Counted from the stretch's first letter, positions 38,169 through 48,263 are shown. The stretch: 64,000 nt of DNA from Anaerovirgula multivorans (GCF_900188145.1 NZ_FZOJ01000002.1:124001-188000); one strand, 5' to 3'. Notes: a model not told the origin generated them from the sequence alone. Translations and numbers: made by a program.

Positions 38169-39179
38169 CTATATTGATTTACACGTATTTCGAATAACTA
38201 GTTCGGGCTTTACAATTCTTCTATGTTTATCATTTACATTAAAATTATTCATCATTTTGAAAAGCAAATCTATGGCTAGGACGCCCATTTCAAATTTGGG
38301 TTGTGATATTGTAGTTAATTTTATTGTTGGTAGTGAAGCATATACGATATCATCATACCCTATTAGAGAAATATCATCTGGTATTTTCAATCCTTTTTCA
38401 AGTGCAGCTTCCATAACTCCAAGTGCAACCATATCATTTGAGGCAAAAATAGCAGTAGGTACATCCTCACTTTCAATCAGTTTAATAGTTTGCCTATATC
38501 CACATTCTCTTCTGCTGCAATTTTCATGATATATAAATACTTTCGGATCTATTTTGTTTTCTAACATAACTGCTCTATAGCCAGCTATTCTGTCTCTATT
38601 TGTTTTAGTATCTTTATTATAAGTTAGCATATATATATCCTTATGCCCAAGTTGTATCAGGTATTCCGTTGCAAGTCTAGAGCCGTAAAGATTATCAACA
38701 ATCACATAATTGTTCATATTATCACTTACTTTTCCCCCAATATAGATGACAGGAATACTATTCCTTGTGATATCAACGATATCATCAATATTTTCAGAAA
38801 CAGGAGCAATTATAATTCCATTTACTCTCTTTTCCATTAAATTTCTAACATAGTCTCGTTCTATTTCTATGTCATCATTGGTATTGCATAAAAATAAGCT
38901 ATATCCAAGTTCTCTTGCGCCATTATCTAAACCTTTAAATATCTCTGCATAGATAGGAGTAGAGATATTAGGAATAAGAAGTCCTATGGTATTGCTTTTT
39001 TGAGTTACCAAACTTCTGGCAATAGCATTTGGAGTATATCCTATCTCCTTACTTATTTTCAATATTTTATTTTTTGTTTCATCGCTGATATCACTGTGTC
39101 CGTTTAATGCCTTTGAAACCGCAGCAGATGATACTCCTGCTAGTTTGGCAATGGTTTTAATTGTCACACTCATCATCAC
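38169..39179 (-). CDS. LacI family transcriptional regulator
   Basis: 336 residues. N-terminal LacI HTH TIKTIAKLAGVSSAAVSKAL with a hinge helix, then a periplasmic-binding-type core (IGLLIPNISTPIYAEIF, PTAIFASNDMVALGVMEA, ISLIGYDD). Several ATG codons lie at the start; 39179 or three to six bases later are equivalent. A 14-bp operator overlaps the region just before the ribosome site (39185-39198), so it represses itself. The same operator occurs three times before the HAD gene at 48751-49500. It follows a PfkB kinase gene and closes the proposed organophosphate locus. Confidence 0.92.
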   Translation of the reverse strand: MMMSVTIKTIAKLAGVSSAAVSKALNGHSDISDETKNKILKISKEIGYTPNAIARSLVTQKSNTIGLLIPNISTPIYAEIFKGLDNGARELGYSLFLCNTNDDIEIERDYVRNLMEKRVNGIIIAPVSENIDDIVDITRNSIPVIYIGGKVSDNMNNYVIVDNLYGSRLATEYLIQLGHKDIYMLTYNKDTKTNRDRIAGYRAVMLENKIDPKVFIYHENCSRRECGYRQTIKLIESEDVPTAIFASNDMVALGVMEAALEKGLKIPDDISLIGYDDIVYASLPTIKLTTISQPKFEMGVLAIDLLFKMMNNFNVNDKHRRIVKPELVIRNTCKSI

Positions 39180-39184
39180 ACCTA

Positions 39185-39198
39185 CTTATACGTTTAAG
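39185..39198. promoter_or_regulatory. LacI-type operator before lacI
   Basis: CTTATACGTTTAAG, near-palindromic about ACGT, lies six bases before the lacI start. Identical bases occur at 49798-49811 and 50005-50018 and, reversed, at 49558-49571. Confidence 0.7.
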
Positions 39199-39231
39199 AT
39201 AGCATGAGTATACCACTAAAATTTTCCATTG

Positions 39232-40137
39232 TCAATCAATTGCCAGCTCTGTATTACAATGGTAAAATCTATCAATATAGTTCTCCACATCAGATCTGGT
39301 TCCTTTAAAGGGTCCTGGTGTTTCCATTTTTAGTGAGACTAAAGCGGCAGCATATAGAAGTGACTCTTCCATTCCTTTATTCATTCGTTCTGTTATATAA
39401 GCACTAAAACACGTATCTCCTCTTCCAGTTCTACCAGATATATTTCTTGGCTTTAGCGGAAAAGTACACAGCCCTTCTTCACCATAAGTGATCACCTCTG
39501 TATTATGAGTAATCATTACTTCCTTAGCACCCCATTCAAATAGAACCCTAGCTGCTTTTTCTCTGTCATCATATCCCGTTAAAACTTCTGCCTCTGCAGC
39601 ATCTGTTTTTAGAAAATGTATATAGGGCAAGTATTCCATTTTCTCTTTCCAATCCTTAAAAACCATTTTCCCATCTTCAACTACCCTTAAAAAACCCTGC
39701 ATGTCTACTGCAACCTTTCCTTTTGTTGAAAGCTGCTTCATCATATCATTGTCAAAATCCCCAGCAATTAGCCCTGCTAAATGATAGATTTTAGAATTTA
39801 CATTAGGTATGTCCTTCATAGTAAATGGATCAGCAACGCTTAAAGCTGTGCAAATCCTTCTTTCATTGTCTGCTGAAAGAAATTCATTTTTAATTGATGT
39901 CGTCTTTTCTGATTCTAAAAAATAGATATCTTCTTTAGGCAGAATAAAATAATCCAGAAGATTCATATCTTCCTTTGAAGTTTTTGTCAACACGCCAGTT
40001 TTATGTCCTCCTGCAACCGCTGAATAGGAGCTGAATGTAACTGCTCCCCCAACTGCCTCTGATATTTCTCCAGTGTCAAAGGCAACAATTTTATCAAGAC
40101 AAATATGTCCAATAATAAAAGTATCATAATTCTTCAT
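39232..40137 (-). CDS. PfkB family carbohydrate kinase
   Basis: 301 residues from the ATG at 40137, which has AAGGGAG upstream; an ATG nine codons earlier lacks a ribosome site. The N-terminus (FIIGHICLDKIV) and the catalytic anion hole ISGRTGRGDTCFSAY (with the G-x-G-D aspartate) are PfkB features. The first substrate motif is GGAVTFSSYSAVAGG. It phosphorylates a sugar, inositol or nucleoside. It sits among phosphatase genes and an AfuABC-like transporter, so it may rephosphorylate the product at another position. Confidence 0.85.
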   Translation of the reverse strand: MKNYDTFIIGHICLDKIVAFDTGEISEAVGGAVTFSSYSAVAGGHKTGVLTKTSKEDMNLLDYFILPKEDIYFLESEKTTSIKNEFLSADNERRICTALSVADPFTMKDIPNVNSKIYHLAGLIAGDFDNDMMKQLSTKGKVAVDMQGFLRVVEDGKMVFKDWKEKMEYLPYIHFLKTDAAEAEVLTGYDDREKAARVLFEWGAKEVMITHNTEVITYGEEGLCTFPLKPRNISGRTGRGDTCFSAYITERMNKGMEESLLYAAALVSLKMETPGPFKGTRSDVENYIDRFYHCNTELAID

Positions 40138-40167
40138 AGTAATAATTTCTCCCTTCAGTTTCATTTG

Positions 40168-41241
40168 TTAAAAAGTGCATTTCACAGATATGGCATTGTG
40201 GTCGGAGATTTCCTTTCCTTCTCTATCTTCCATATCTTTAAAATCCTTAAGCTCACTTGTTGTAAAAATTGTACTGATAACAGCAGGTTCAAAACATTTC
40301 ATTCCTCTAACGAAAAACCAATCAAGGTTCATTAGTAAAGTATCTTTTCCTTCAATCGGTTTTCTTCTTGTAATTTTACCCTTTAGGTTTGCATTCTTGT
40401 AGTCAAATCCATAGTTTTCTGCTAAGACAAGGAGCGGTTCAAATTTTTCAGGTTCTTGAGTTCTATCACTTTCATATTTAAAAACCTCTAGCATTCTTGA
40501 AACCTCTAACGTATCTGTTCCATCATATGTATTGGTGTTCATATCGCCTGCTACAATCACTGAGATACCCTTAAATCTTTTTTCAACTTCTTCCATTATT
40601 GCAGCCATCTGTCTCTTTCTACCCATAGGGGAAGTACGGTTCTCAAGGTGAGTACAGACAAGTCCTAATTCTCTATTGCCCAAGGTTATTTTTGCAAAAA
40701 TTGCTATCCTTGTACCCAGCCTTTTTTGCTGGTCATAAAACCAATCATATTCTACAGGTAATCTCATAAGAGAGGGTTCTCGTATTTTATACCGACTCAT
40801 GATTGCATTGCCGTGAAAACCCTCTTTATTTTGTTCACATTGCATAGTAGTTTTTATATTCTTCCTTGAATCCCCTGCCACAAGTTCTAGAAACTCTATT
40901 CCAAAAATATAATTCATACAAAGTCTTTGTGAAAGCTCAGAAGCCATATTGATGTTTCCTGTTCTAAACATTCCATAATCTAATTCATTAAAGAAAATTA
41001 TGTCTGCATTTCTTAATTTTGGATGATGCTTCATATATACTTCAATCTCATTAATATGTAAGCCTCTCTCTACATTAAACAAAACTACTTTTAAACACGC
41101 TCTCGAAAGATCATGAAAATCATATGTGTTCTGTATCTCTACTTCTTTCATTTCAGGCAAAGTCTCCAAAACCGCCAAACTTGATGTTTTCCCTGTTTCT
41201 ATTATGGCTTTATTCATTCTATTCTGCTCTATTGCTCTCAT
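40168..41241 (-). CDS. Endonuclease/exonuclease/phosphatase (EEP) fold enzyme
   Basis: 357 residues, no signal peptide. EEP catalytic motifs appear in order: LFNVERG (Asn), FFNELD (metal Glu), HGNAIMSR, CTHLENRTSP, VAGDMNTNTYDG (Asp/Asn), LDWFFV and EISDHNAI (general-base His). Members include inositol polyphosphate 5-phosphatases, sphingomyelinases and nucleases; the exact substrate is unknown. GGAGGGG lies just before the ATG. The context of another phosphatase, a kinase and a transporter favours a small-molecule phosphoester. Confidence 0.82.
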   Translation of the reverse strand: MRAIEQNRMNKAIIETGKTSSLAVLETLPEMKEVEIQNTYDFHDLSRACLKVVLFNVERGLHINEIEVYMKHHPKLRNADIIFFNELDYGMFRTGNINMASELSQRLCMNYIFGIEFLELVAGDSRKNIKTTMQCEQNKEGFHGNAIMSRYKIREPSLMRLPVEYDWFYDQQKRLGTRIAIFAKITLGNRELGLVCTHLENRTSPMGRKRQMAAIMEEVEKRFKGISVIVAGDMNTNTYDGTDTLEVSRMLEVFKYESDRTQEPEKFEPLLVLAENYGFDYKNANLKGKITRRKPIEGKDTLLMNLDWFFVRGMKCFEPAVISTIFTTSELKDFKDMEDREGKEISDHNAISVKCTF

Positions 41242-41346
41242 AGCCCCTCCATAACGATCTGTTATTATTTAAAAAGTATTTGTTCTCATCATCATATGGG
41301 TAACCAACTATATAGCTTAATAAAATTCATTACTTCTTTTGAATCT

Positions 41347-41436
41347 GTCATCCTGAGTGATAGCGAAGAATCTTACAAAGTAAAGAATCTTCCTTTAATA
41401 TTGATCAAGATTCTTCGCTATGCTCAGAATGGCACC
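41347..41436. repeat. Dispersed palindromic repeat in an intergenic space
   Basis: GTCATCCTGAGTGATAGCGA followed by AGAATCTT pairs with the reverse-complement-like AAGATTCTTCGCTATGCTCAG and GGCAC across about 35 bases. This TGTCATCCTGAGCGAAG-type palindrome is a widespread bacterial repeat. It separates the EEP and Kelch/phosphatase genes and could also act as a hairpin terminator. Confidence 0.65.
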
Positions 41437-41462
41437 AACCTTAGAAATATGCATTTTGCTGA

Positions 41463-43979
41463 CTACTGTTTACTCACTGGTTTTCTGATTACAATAGAAT
41501 CCAATACACCGTTAAATCCATCATCAGCTTCTTCCCAACCCTCTAGATGAGCAACATCCTTTTCAATAGCTGTTATTGTTAATGTATCGGGAGTTACATC
41601 TATTGTCATATAATGAAATACCGGATGAGTAGAAGCAGCTTCTTCTAAAGCCGGGTCAGTCTTTCTAAATGCAAGCCACGAAGAATCTCCTACTTCTTCT
41701 ATAGGATACATATCTCTATTCTGAGCTCCGGCCCCAGCACTGGTAATAAATATGATACCTTTGTCCGCAGTCGCCTCCCCGAACCTTCCTGAACCCTCTT
41801 CAGCATAAGCATTATCTTTTTTATAATACTGTGCCTGTTGCAGTTCACCCTCAAGTCTTGAACGGTAGCCCACTATGTTCTTCGTACGCTCATAGTTGTG
41901 GTCATGCGCAGTAAAAACAACATCAACAGCACCTGATTCTTCTGCAATATCTATAAATCCGCCTTCTTCCATTAGTCCAGCACCTTCAAGAACATCATTC
42001 ATATGCCCTGTGCTGGTTGTATAGATTGAATGATGTAACAAAATAACCACCCAATCAATTTCTCCAGTATCTTTTGCTTGCTTGGCTTTAGCTAGGTCAT
42101 TCTTCAACCATTCAAGCTGTGCCTTATTCCATTCCTGCTTAGGATAACCTGACATGAAGGCTACAAAATGTACATTCCCATAATTATAAGAATACCAATA
42201 TTCTTCATTGCCTTCGTTGTTCAAATCTGGCCAACCTTTCATTGCCTTTTCAGGGAAGTTAAATAAATTCCACCATGTTGGTGCTAACCTTTCATGATTC
42301 CCGTGTACATGAATCATCGGATATCTTGCCATCATTTCCTTAGTATTGGACTTCCCACCTACTCCATAATTAAACCATGCATCATACTCAATAAATGCAC
42401 CATTTCCACCGTAGTCACCTGTAAAACCCACAAATCCTGGTATTCCCTTTTCTGCATTTTTACCAAACATTTCTAAAATCTCACCATTTAAATCATTAAA
42501 AACATCATACTGGGCTTTTGTATCGCCCATAACAACAAAAGTGAAGTTTATGGGATCTTCTGGGCTTGTTCTAAGTGTGTATATTTCTGATTTTATCGGA
42601 TTCGTTCCTTTGCTTTCTACATAATATTCATATACAGTGTCTGGTATTAGATTTTTCAAAACTGCCTGATATGAATGAGCTTCATAAATATCCATGGAGA
42701 AATACTCTGGTTTAACTTTTATTTCCTCGAATTTTCCTCCATCTTTTTCTCTTATGTAAATCACGCCTTCTGTTGATGATGTAGCAGCAATCCAGTTTAT
42801 TGAAAGACTTTGCTTCTTTCCTGTAATATGATCTGCCTCAGACCAAGTAAGATTGATGTTCATTTTATCTCCCTTAATTGACTTCATCTCTCCAGGCTGT
42901 AGTACTATATCATCTCTCAAAGGAAAGTATTCAATTACATGGGGATGATGCATTCTAAAACCGAATTTATTTTCTTCTTCGAGTCCCCACGTATAGCCAT
43001 ATGTTACCCATATACTATCCCCATATGCTGCAATTGCATGCTTATGTGAACCATAAGGCAAGTCACTTCTTCTGATATAGCTGTCGGTAGCAGGGGTATA
43101 CTCATAAACAGTGGGGAGGAATTCACCCATATTTCTTCCTGCTAGGATATATAGTTTGTCGCCTACAACAGCTACACAGGGTCCATCAACACCGCTAGGC
43201 AAATCACTTAATTGTTTCCACTGTGAACCTTTTTCGGCATTGGGATCAAATACCCATGCTAATCGGCTGGCTTCGCCCTCGTCTTCACTATCGAGGGAAT
43301 CATCGTGAAGTGGTTCTCCTCCAAATATGTAAAATTTGTTTTCAACCACAGCACCTGCATATCCACCTTCAGCAGGAATCTCATAATCAAAGGCTTCTCT
43401 ATCTATAAATTTCTCAGTCACAGGATCAAATATAGATATAGTAGCATCTTCAGCCATAATAACTACGTAGTTTTTCCCGTCAATTTCCATTTGTCCCCAC
43501 GAGCCAGTATTCCACGTATCCAGTTCGCCAATGTTTTCCATAGCTTCTATTTCTAATGTTTCAGTATTAAATCTCTGCATTTCCCTATTTGCAGCTATGT
43601 AGATATAAGGACTATGATCATCTATAGTGAAGGCTGTAGATTTGTAGTACTTACTACCAGTTCCAACATCGGTGTATCCTCTTTCTCCAGTTTTTAAGTT
43701 GATCCATTCTATGTTAGGGAAATCTTGAAATTCTTTAGTCCCATCTTGCCCCCAACCTAGATAATGAGAGTAATAAGCTCTTCCTCCTGTAATCCATAAT
43801 ATATCACCAATCACTGTAGCACTATGTCCTCTCCTTGGATGCAATAGCTGTAAATCCTCATGATTAATCATTATTGGGCTATCATCTTGGGCTGATATTG
43901 CTACAACACTACTACCGCCTAAAAGTATAGTGAATAGCATTGTAATCATTAATAATAATGGGATAGTTCTCTTCATCAT
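41463..43979 (-). CDS. Secreted Kelch-repeat plus purple-acid-phosphatase-like metallophosphoesterase
   Basis: 838 residues from the ATG at 43979, with GGGGAAGGG upstream; a longer frame starting at 44051 would run into the binding-protein gene. A Sec signal covers residues 1-29. Residues about 45-360 are Kelch-type beta-propeller repeats (HSATVIGDILWITGG, GAVVENKFYIFGG, CVAVVGDKLYILAG), about 370-480 an FN3/PAP N-terminal domain, and the rest a metallophosphoesterase: VVMGDTKAQYD, FTGDYGGNG, HGNHERL, LLHHS and FTAHDHNYERT supply the two-metal site. It likely removes phosphate outside the cell. Confidence 0.87.
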   Translation of the reverse strand: MMKRTIPLLLMITMLFTILLGGSSVVAISAQDDSPIMINHEDLQLLHPRRGHSATVIGDILWITGGRAYYSHYLGWGQDGTKEFQDFPNIEWINLKTGERGYTDVGTGSKYYKSTAFTIDDHSPYIYIAANREMQRFNTETLEIEAMENIGELDTWNTGSWGQMEIDGKNYVVIMAEDATISIFDPVTEKFIDREAFDYEIPAEGGYAGAVVENKFYIFGGEPLHDDSLDSEDEGEASRLAWVFDPNAEKGSQWKQLSDLPSGVDGPCVAVVGDKLYILAGRNMGEFLPTVYEYTPATDSYIRRSDLPYGSHKHAIAAYGDSIWVTYGYTWGLEEENKFGFRMHHPHVIEYFPLRDDIVLQPGEMKSIKGDKMNINLTWSEADHITGKKQSLSINWIAATSSTEGVIYIREKDGGKFEEIKVKPEYFSMDIYEAHSYQAVLKNLIPDTVYEYYVESKGTNPIKSEIYTLRTSPEDPINFTFVVMGDTKAQYDVFNDLNGEILEMFGKNAEKGIPGFVGFTGDYGGNGAFIEYDAWFNYGVGGKSNTKEMMARYPMIHVHGNHERLAPTWWNLFNFPEKAMKGWPDLNNEGNEEYWYSYNYGNVHFVAFMSGYPKQEWNKAQLEWLKNDLAKAKQAKDTGEIDWVVILLHHSIYTTSTGHMNDVLEGAGLMEEGGFIDIAEESGAVDVVFTAHDHNYERTKNIVGYRSRLEGELQQAQYYKKDNAYAEEGSGRFGEATADKGIIFITSAGAGAQNRDMYPIEEVGDSSWLAFRKTDPALEEAASTHPVFHYMTIDVTPDTLTITAIEKDVAHLEGWEEADDGFNGVLDSIVIRKPVSKQ

Positions 43980-44001
43980 TTCATCCCTTCCCCTATTTAA
44001 A

Positions 44002-45210
44002 TTAGTTAAGTACAGATATCCAGAAATTATTAATTTTATTAAGATGATCATAATTAAAATCCAAATCTAAATCCCATACATTTAAAGTATCCAGAGGAGG
44101 TGTTTCTTCCTCAGTAGGGATATTCTCGTTAGTTGGCCATGAACCTACTACTCTAAAAGGATCTAACCCCTCACCAGCTCCATCTGCTTCACCGCCTACC
44201 CATCTTATAAATAGTTTGGCAGCATTAACGTTTGGAGCATGATCAGCAATAACCAAGTAAGCAGGAGCGGGCACAGAAAATCTTGGCTCCATTTCATAAG
44301 TTGTACCAATCTCTAGACCCTTTGATCGATCTCTTAGCTTAGAGGAAACCGCAATGCCTATTGGAGGATTTGTTTGACCTGGTGCTCCTATAGCTTCAAC
44401 TACTTCCGAATCTGAGTTGGTTAGAATTAAATCGTTTGCAGCAAGTCTTTTCATAAACTCATATCCAGCATTTTCTGTTCCATCAAGAACTATTTCCTCA
44501 CCGAAGGCTTCCTTATAGGCTACTGCCATTTCATCAGCGTTTTGTATCATTGCCATAAATAGTCCCATGTTCTCTGCTGTAGATATAGGATTTGCCAACA
44601 TAATTTTTCCCTTGAATTCAGATTTTGTCAAATCCCACCAGTTCGTTACTGGACAGGTTTCATAAGCCTCTGTATTATAGAAAACCTGCTTCATTTCAAT
44701 ATAAGGAGCAAATGCATATTTATGATATTCCTGAGGTATTTGTGCGCCGATATCACTTGGAATATATTTGTGTAAAATACCAGTCTTCATAAATTCGTTT
44801 ACCATAGCTCCATCGGAATCTTTTACAAACAGTACATCGACATTATTCAAGCCAGCTGCATGTTCTCTTTCAGTTTTTTCAAATATTTCAGCCATTCTCA
44901 TGTCATAACCCTCAACAGTTACTCCAGGATATTCTTTTTCAAAACTTTCCTTTATTGTTTTTATCCTACTTGACATGGAGTATACTACAACCTTACCTTC
45001 TTTTTTTGCATTTTCATATAATTCTTCTACTGTAAAATCTTTATCTAATTCCGCATTTTCCAACCATTCAGACACATTGCCTGAATTTGTTGCATCAATA
45101 TCCTGTTGTACAGCTTTTTCTCCGCATCCTACTATTGTAAGCATCATAACGATTAGTAAAACAACCGTGATTAGTAATTTTGTCCTTACTCTAATGGCTC
45201 CCATTTTCAT
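44002..45210 (-). CDS. Ferric/AfuA-type ABC transporter substrate-binding lipoprotein
   Basis: 402 residues. Signal of about 30 residues with lipobox IVGC. The rest is the SBP_bac_6/13 class (KKEGKVVVYSMSSRIKTIKE, WWDLTKSEFKGKIMLANP, PAPAYLVIADHAPN). This class was annotated as iron-binding, but AfuA members bind sugar phosphates. The typical FbpA double-Tyr iron site is not obvious near the C-terminus. It lies directly after the ATPase and permease genes in one operon and just before a secreted phosphatase. Confidence 0.87.
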   Translation of the reverse strand: MKMGAIRVRTKLLITVVLLIVMMLTIVGCGEKAVQQDIDATNSGNVSEWLENAELDKDFTVEELYENAKKEGKVVVYSMSSRIKTIKESFEKEYPGVTVEGYDMRMAEIFEKTEREHAAGLNNVDVLFVKDSDGAMVNEFMKTGILHKYIPSDIGAQIPQEYHKYAFAPYIEMKQVFYNTEAYETCPVTNWWDLTKSEFKGKIMLANPISTAENMGLFMAMIQNADEMAVAYKEAFGEEIVLDGTENAGYEFMKRLAANDLILTNSDSEVVEAIGAPGQTNPPIGIAVSSKLRDRSKGLEIGTTYEMEPRFSVPAPAYLVIADHAPNVNAAKLFIRWVGGEADGAGEGLDPFRVVGSWPTNENIPTEEETPPLDTLNVWDLDLDFNYDHLNKINNFWISVLN

Positions 45211-45300
45211 AACCTTGACCCCCTTCTACTTTTTTTATAATAAATCCTAGGATTTATTTTTCATTCAAACCAATAGACAGCCACTAACACCTATTCCGTA

Positions 45301-46416
45301 CTATATTGTTACAATTAGATTTTCTGTTTCCTGCTCAAAAACATTTACTTTTTTAGAATCGATATCCAACCATACTGTTTGATCATAGTCAAAATCTTCT
45401 TGCCCAATTACTTTTCCCATGATTCGTGTGCCGTTGATATCTACCTGAATTAATGTTTCAGATCCGGCAGGTAATATAGAATATATCTTTCCCTCGATGC
45501 CACCATCACATAGATCTCTCTTGATATTCACGTGTTCCGGTCTCAGTGCCATGATCACCTTTTCTTTAATGCTTTCCATATTTTTTCTCAGCAATTTATT
45601 ATTGTAAAATTTCATTTTTCCTAAAATACTATCTACTTCTAAACCCTCTATTATTCTTGTACATTTCCCTTCAATAAAATTGATTCTAGGGTTTCCTATA
45701 AAGTCAGCAACCTTTTTACTTGCAGGGTTGTTATAGATATTCTTAGGTGTGTCTACTTGCACAAGATTGCCTTCAAAGAATATAGCAATTTTCGTTGACA
45801 TTGTTAGTGCCTCAACCTGATCATGAGTAACATATATGATTGTAGTATTTAGATCCCTATGAAGTCTTTTTAGCTCCGATCTCATATCAACTCTCAACTT
45901 TGCATCCAAATTAGAGAGAGGTTCATCTAAAAGAAGTATTTTAGGTTCAGAAACAATAGCTCGAGCAATTGCAACTCTTTGCTGCTGACCTCCAGACAAT
46001 TCTGAAGGATATCTGTCCATATATTCAAAGATCCGCATTCTTTTCAAAGCATTTTCTACTTTTTCTTCTATCAATTTCTTTGATAGCTTCTTAATTGTCA
46101 ATCCAAAAGAAACGTTTTCTTTTACTGTCATATGGGGCCACAAAGCATAACTTTGAAATACAAGGTTTAAGCCTCGTTTTGATGGTGGTACATAATATGC
46201 TTCAATAGCATTAGTAACCTCTTTATTGTCTATGGTAATTCTTCCCTCTTGAGGATTCTCCAGACCTGCTATAACCCTTAGCGTAGTAGTCTTCCCGCAT
46301 CCTGATGGGCCTAAAAGGGTCATGAAGTCTCCATCCTCTACAACTAAATTTACGTCCTTTAAAACATGCACCTTATCATAATATTTATTTATATCGCTAA
46401 GCACTATTTGACTCAT
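45301..46416 (-). CDS. ABC transporter ATP-binding protein (PotA/FbpC/AfuC type)
   Basis: 371 residues. Walker A LGPSGCGKTT, signature [14 protein letters not shown], Walker B ILLLDEPLSNLDAKLR, switch His in YVTHDQVEAL, and a C-terminal TOBE domain (about residues 270-371). It pairs with the fused permease encoded three bases upstream. In the operon it comes between permease and binding protein. The long regulatory C-terminus is usual for this class. Confidence 0.93.
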   Translation of the reverse strand: MSQIVLSDINKYYDKVHVLKDVNLVVEDGDFMTLLGPSGCGKTTTLRVIAGLENPQEGRITIDNKEVTNAIEAYYVPPSKRGLNLVFQSYALWPHMTVKENVSFGLTIKKLSKKLIEEKVENALKRMRIFEYMDRYPSELSGGQQQRVAIARAIVSEPKILLLDEPLSNLDAKLRVDMRSELKRLHRDLNTTIIYVTHDQVEALTMSTKIAIFFEGNLVQVDTPKNIYNNPASKKVADFIGNPRINFIEGKCTRIIEGLEVDSILGKMKFYNNKLLRKNMESIKEKVIMALRPEHVNIKRDLCDGGIEGKIYSILPAGSETLIQVDINGTRIMGKVIGQEDFDYDQTVWLDIDSKKVNVFEQETENLIVTI

Positions 46417-46418
46417 GA

Positions 46419-48263
46419 TTATCCCCCTATTCCTTTAGACATATCGGCTTTTCCAATTTTTGTTGATAACAGATAAACTACTATGATGGTTATAACAATA
46501 ATAGTAGTCATCGCATCTCCATACTGTCGGAAACCTGTATCAGAGTATGCGTATGTTAAAGCAGTGAGCGTAGTTGTAGAAGGCGTTGCAAGTAATACAA
46601 TAAGATCTAGCTCCTTCATTGCACTAATAAATATCAGTAGAAACCCGCTTAGAAAACCTTGTTTAGAAAGAGGCATCATTATTCGTAAAAATCTTTTCAT
46701 AAAGGATGCACCCTCAATAGCAGCCGCTTCCTCCAGTTCCGTTCCTATTTGAATCATATTACTGGTCCCCGCCCTTGCTGCAAAGGGAAGGTATTTAACA
46801 ACACTTATTAATATTAATAGGGCTAATGTACCATACAGTGCCGGCATTATAAATCTGGGCTGAGAAAACATTGAAAGATATATAGCACCAAATGCAATTG
46901 AAGGTATCAGATACGGCGTAAATGACAACTGGTCTATTATTCTTCCTGATAATTTTTTTCTGCCTCGAGATATAATATATCCTAGTATCAATCCAACGAA
47001 TGTAGCTATGACTGAAGAGCTTATTACTAATTTGAATGTATTTTTAATAGAACTCCATATTGCAGGATTTTTTAATATTCCAGGTTCACCTTCCCCTATA
47101 GCTGGAATTGATTGACCTATCCAAAAATGAGTTGTGAAGTTACTTAAACTGAATTCTCCAACCTTAAGCATAAATGTCTGAAGAATCATTAATATAAGGG
47201 GCATTATCCCAGCAAAAACTAAGAATGTAGAAAGTATGATGACAACTGGGTTTTTCATTTTTCCTAATTCAAACAGGTTTCTTCTTGTATCTTTTCCTCC
47301 AATTGTAGTATAACTTTTTCTTTTTCCTATTGCCCTCTGATTAATATAAACTGTTAAGGCAGCAATTAGTATTAAAAATATACTGAGTATATAGGCTTGA
47401 ACTGTTTGTCTATTGCGCATACTGGAGTACAGCATAGTTGATATCGTATAGTAATTGACTTTTAGTCCTAAAAAGGCAGGTACTCCAAATGTTCCAATCA
47501 CCTTTGAAAAAGTAAGTATAATAGAAGATAATATTGCTGGAAGTACTATGGGAAGTGTGATTTTTTTGAGAATAGTAAACCTATTTGCTCCTGCAATTTC
47601 CGCCATTTCTTCTAAATCTCCTCCAACAGAACTCAGGGCAGAGGACATTAGAAGAAAGGTAAATGCATAGTAATGGATTGAAAGAATAAGTACAATTGGT
47701 ACGAATCCATAAGCAAGCCAGTCAGGCGTTGTAATATTGAAAATATAATTCAAAAGTCCTTGATTTCCACCAATTCTATCATTTTTAAATACTGCTAGCC
47801 ATGCCATTGCTTTATACCAAGAAGGCAGCATATAAGGTACAATAATTAGAAAGGTGAAAAGTTTTTTACAAGGAAGATCAGTACGAACGATAAGCCATGC
47901 CATGATTGACCCTAAGCTAATAGCGAAAAATGAAACTGTAATAGATATCAATAAAGTATTGGCCATAGGTTTGTAAAATAAGGATTGACTTATGTTGCTA
48001 GATAATAAATTTTTCCAATGATATAGGGTAAATTCCCCTGGAACCGCATCCTTTACTTCCCTCAAATCAATTTGTCTCCATTTAAAAGTAGTAGTGAGTA
48101 TCTCCCATAAAGGCATGATGATAAGACATGTTAAAAGCATAAGGGTTATCATACTAATTAGTTTATATGGGTTTGTAAAAAATGATATAAAAGTATTTTT
48201 GTAGAAGTTTTTATTCCATGTTCTGATTGTTTTACCTGAAAAATCTGTACTCAACTTTGGCAT
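46419..48263 (-). CDS. ABC transporter permease, two fused domains (FbpB/AfuB type)
   Basis: 614 residues with about 12 membrane helices: two complete permease domains in one chain. Each has its EAA loop: EEMAEIAGANRFTILKKI (about residues 222-239) and EEAAAIEGASFMKRFLRI (about residues 515-532), both followed by P-rich turns. The fused layout is the rule for ferric-type and AfuB permeases. It is first of the transporter genes, with GGGGGGAGG before the ATG. Confidence 0.92.
   Translation of the reverse strand: MPKLSTDFSGKTIRTWNKNFYKNTFISFFTNPYKLISMITLMLLTCLIIMPLWEILTTTFKWRQIDLREVKDAVPGEFTLYHWKNLLSSNISQSLFYKPMANTLLISITVSFFAISLGSIMAWLIVRTDLPCKKLFTFLIIVPYMLPSWYKAMAWLAVFKNDRIGGNQGLLNYIFNITTPDWLAYGFVPIVLILSIHYYAFTFLLMSSALSSVGGDLEEMAEIAGANRFTILKKITLPIVLPAILSSIILTFSKVIGTFGVPAFLGLKVNYYTISTMLYSSMRNRQTVQAYILSIFLILIAALTVYINQRAIGKRKSYTTIGGKDTRRNLFELGKMKNPVVIILSTFLVFAGIMPLILMILQTFMLKVGEFSLSNFTTHFWIGQSIPAIGEGEPGILKNPAIWSSIKNTFKLVISSSVIATFVGLILGYIISRGRKKLSGRIIDQLSFTPYLIPSIAFGAIYLSMFSQPRFIMPALYGTLALLILISVVKYLPFAARAGTSNMIQIGTELEEAAAIEGASFMKRFLRIMMPLSKQGFLSGFLLIFISAMKELDLIVLLATPSTTTLTALTYAYSDTGFRQYGDAMTTIIVITIIVVYLLSTKIGKADMSKGIGG

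Noticed and set aside
44002..48263. Plain iron(III) transporter
   Set aside because: Family annotation would say iron, but the neighbours are phosphatases and a sugar kinase, and no iron-regulator box was seen. Iron is not excluded.
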